From Shouchella miscanthi (GTDB lineage: Bacteria > Bacillota > Bacilli > Bacillales > Bacillaceae_D): a stretch of DNA of 64,000 nt. The stretch spans positions 2,790,001-2,854,000 of the forward strand of contig NZ_CP042163.1 of assembly GCF_007725405.1 (NCBI RefSeq), written 5' to 3'. The notes beneath the pieces are model-generated. The model was not told the DNA's origin. It saw only the letters and a program-made list of their open reading frames with translations, and ran no database searches. Of this stretch, positions 63,811-64,000 are shown one piece after another. A program made the translations under genes and the position numbers. Every line of letters begins with the position of its first letter. Position 1 is the stretch's first letter.

Positions 63811-64000
63811 CTATGTATGAAACCACTCGTTTTGGTTTTGAGCCTCTAATAAAATGTCTTGTTCCAATGCTTCAATTTCATGTGAAGCAGAGAGAACATC
63901 GAATCGCTCACACTCATAACATTGGACCATTGTCGTCTCATCTGTTTCGAGACCGAGTTGTTCCGCAGCGACTAGATGAAACGCACAAGCCCAAGCCTTT
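63811..64000 (-). CDS. C-terminal end of an unidentified protein (5' part outside window)
   Basis: An open frame enters from the right edge on the minus strand and ends at TAG 63811-63813, giving the last 62 residues. It contains HLVAAEQLGLETDETTMVQCYECERFD (in part) and an acidic, helical tail ending in a Trp-Phe-His-Thr. B. subtilis has ysoA (a TPR protein) upstream of tig, and a helical repeat protein would fit, but I cannot confirm it from this fragment. The codon usage looks like that of its neighbours. Confidence 0.6.
   Translation of the reverse strand, partial: KAWACAFHLVAAEQLGLETDETTMVQCYECERFDVLSASHEIEALEQDILLEAQNQNEWFHT

Noticed and set aside
1-64000. Mobile elements, prophage, CRISPR arrays, tRNA and rRNA genes
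   Set aside because: No transposase, integrase, phage structural gene, regularly spaced repeat array, or RNA gene signature was noticed anywhere in the window.

Overview
The window reads as chromosomal DNA of a Gram-positive, endospore-forming member of the Bacillaceae, probably an alkaliphile-type Bacillus relative rather than B. subtilis itself. The evidence is a long block matching the known B. subtilis order tig-clpX-lonB-lonA-ysxC-hemA-(hemX)-hemCDBL-spoVID-ysxE-valS-folC-comC-spoIIB-maf-radC-mreBCD-minCD-spoIVFA-spoIVFB-rplU-ysxB-rpmA. Strong AAGGAGG-type ribosome binding sites, frequent GTG and TTG starts, a T-box, an L21 leader, a Pho box, a BirA operator and sporulation genes point the same way. 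No rRNA, tRNA, insertion sequence, prophage or CRISPR array was seen. The species assignment is inference.

Layout. From 1 to 9.6 kb lie mixed genes: the end of an SNF2-type helicase, a BsuPI-domain lipoprotein, a YitT-family membrane protein, an esterase, a rhodanese, a carboxyltransferase next to a DDAH-like hydrolase, an IDEAL-domain protein and asparagine synthetase. From 9.6 to 12.1 kb is a separate cheA-cheW pair with a SigD-like promoter. From 12.6 to 17.9 kb is the phosphate uptake operon pstS-pstC-pstA-pstB-pstB-phoU behind a PhoP box. From 18 to 24.8 kb are metabolic and repair genes and an AbrB-like regulator.

From 25 kb to the right end lies the conserved block, almost all on the minus strand. 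It covers ribosomal proteins L27 and L21 with the Prp protease, RNase E/G, the SpoIVF complex, Min and Mre morphogenesis proteins, RadC, Maf, SpoIIB, ComC, FolC, ValS, spore-coat proteins, haem synthesis, the Lon proteases, ClpX and trigger factor.

Compared with the B. subtilis order, the block has insertions: yqkF-like, bioY and a MoaC-like gene between minD and spoIVFA; an RNase E/G gene before rplU; an S9 peptidase between maf and spoIIB; two unknown genes between valS and ysxE; and an unknown gene between spoVID and ysxE. It also lacks hemX, whose place is taken by a 195-bp spacer ending in a terminator, and spo0B-obg do not follow rpmA.

I found no obvious new multi-gene system. The most interesting points are intrinsic terminators that abut the cheA and folC ribosome binding sites, the hemA-hemC spacer, a MoaC homologue lacking catalytic residues, a UDG-family protein without the iron-sulfur cysteines, and the unknown gene coupled to spoVID and ysxE.
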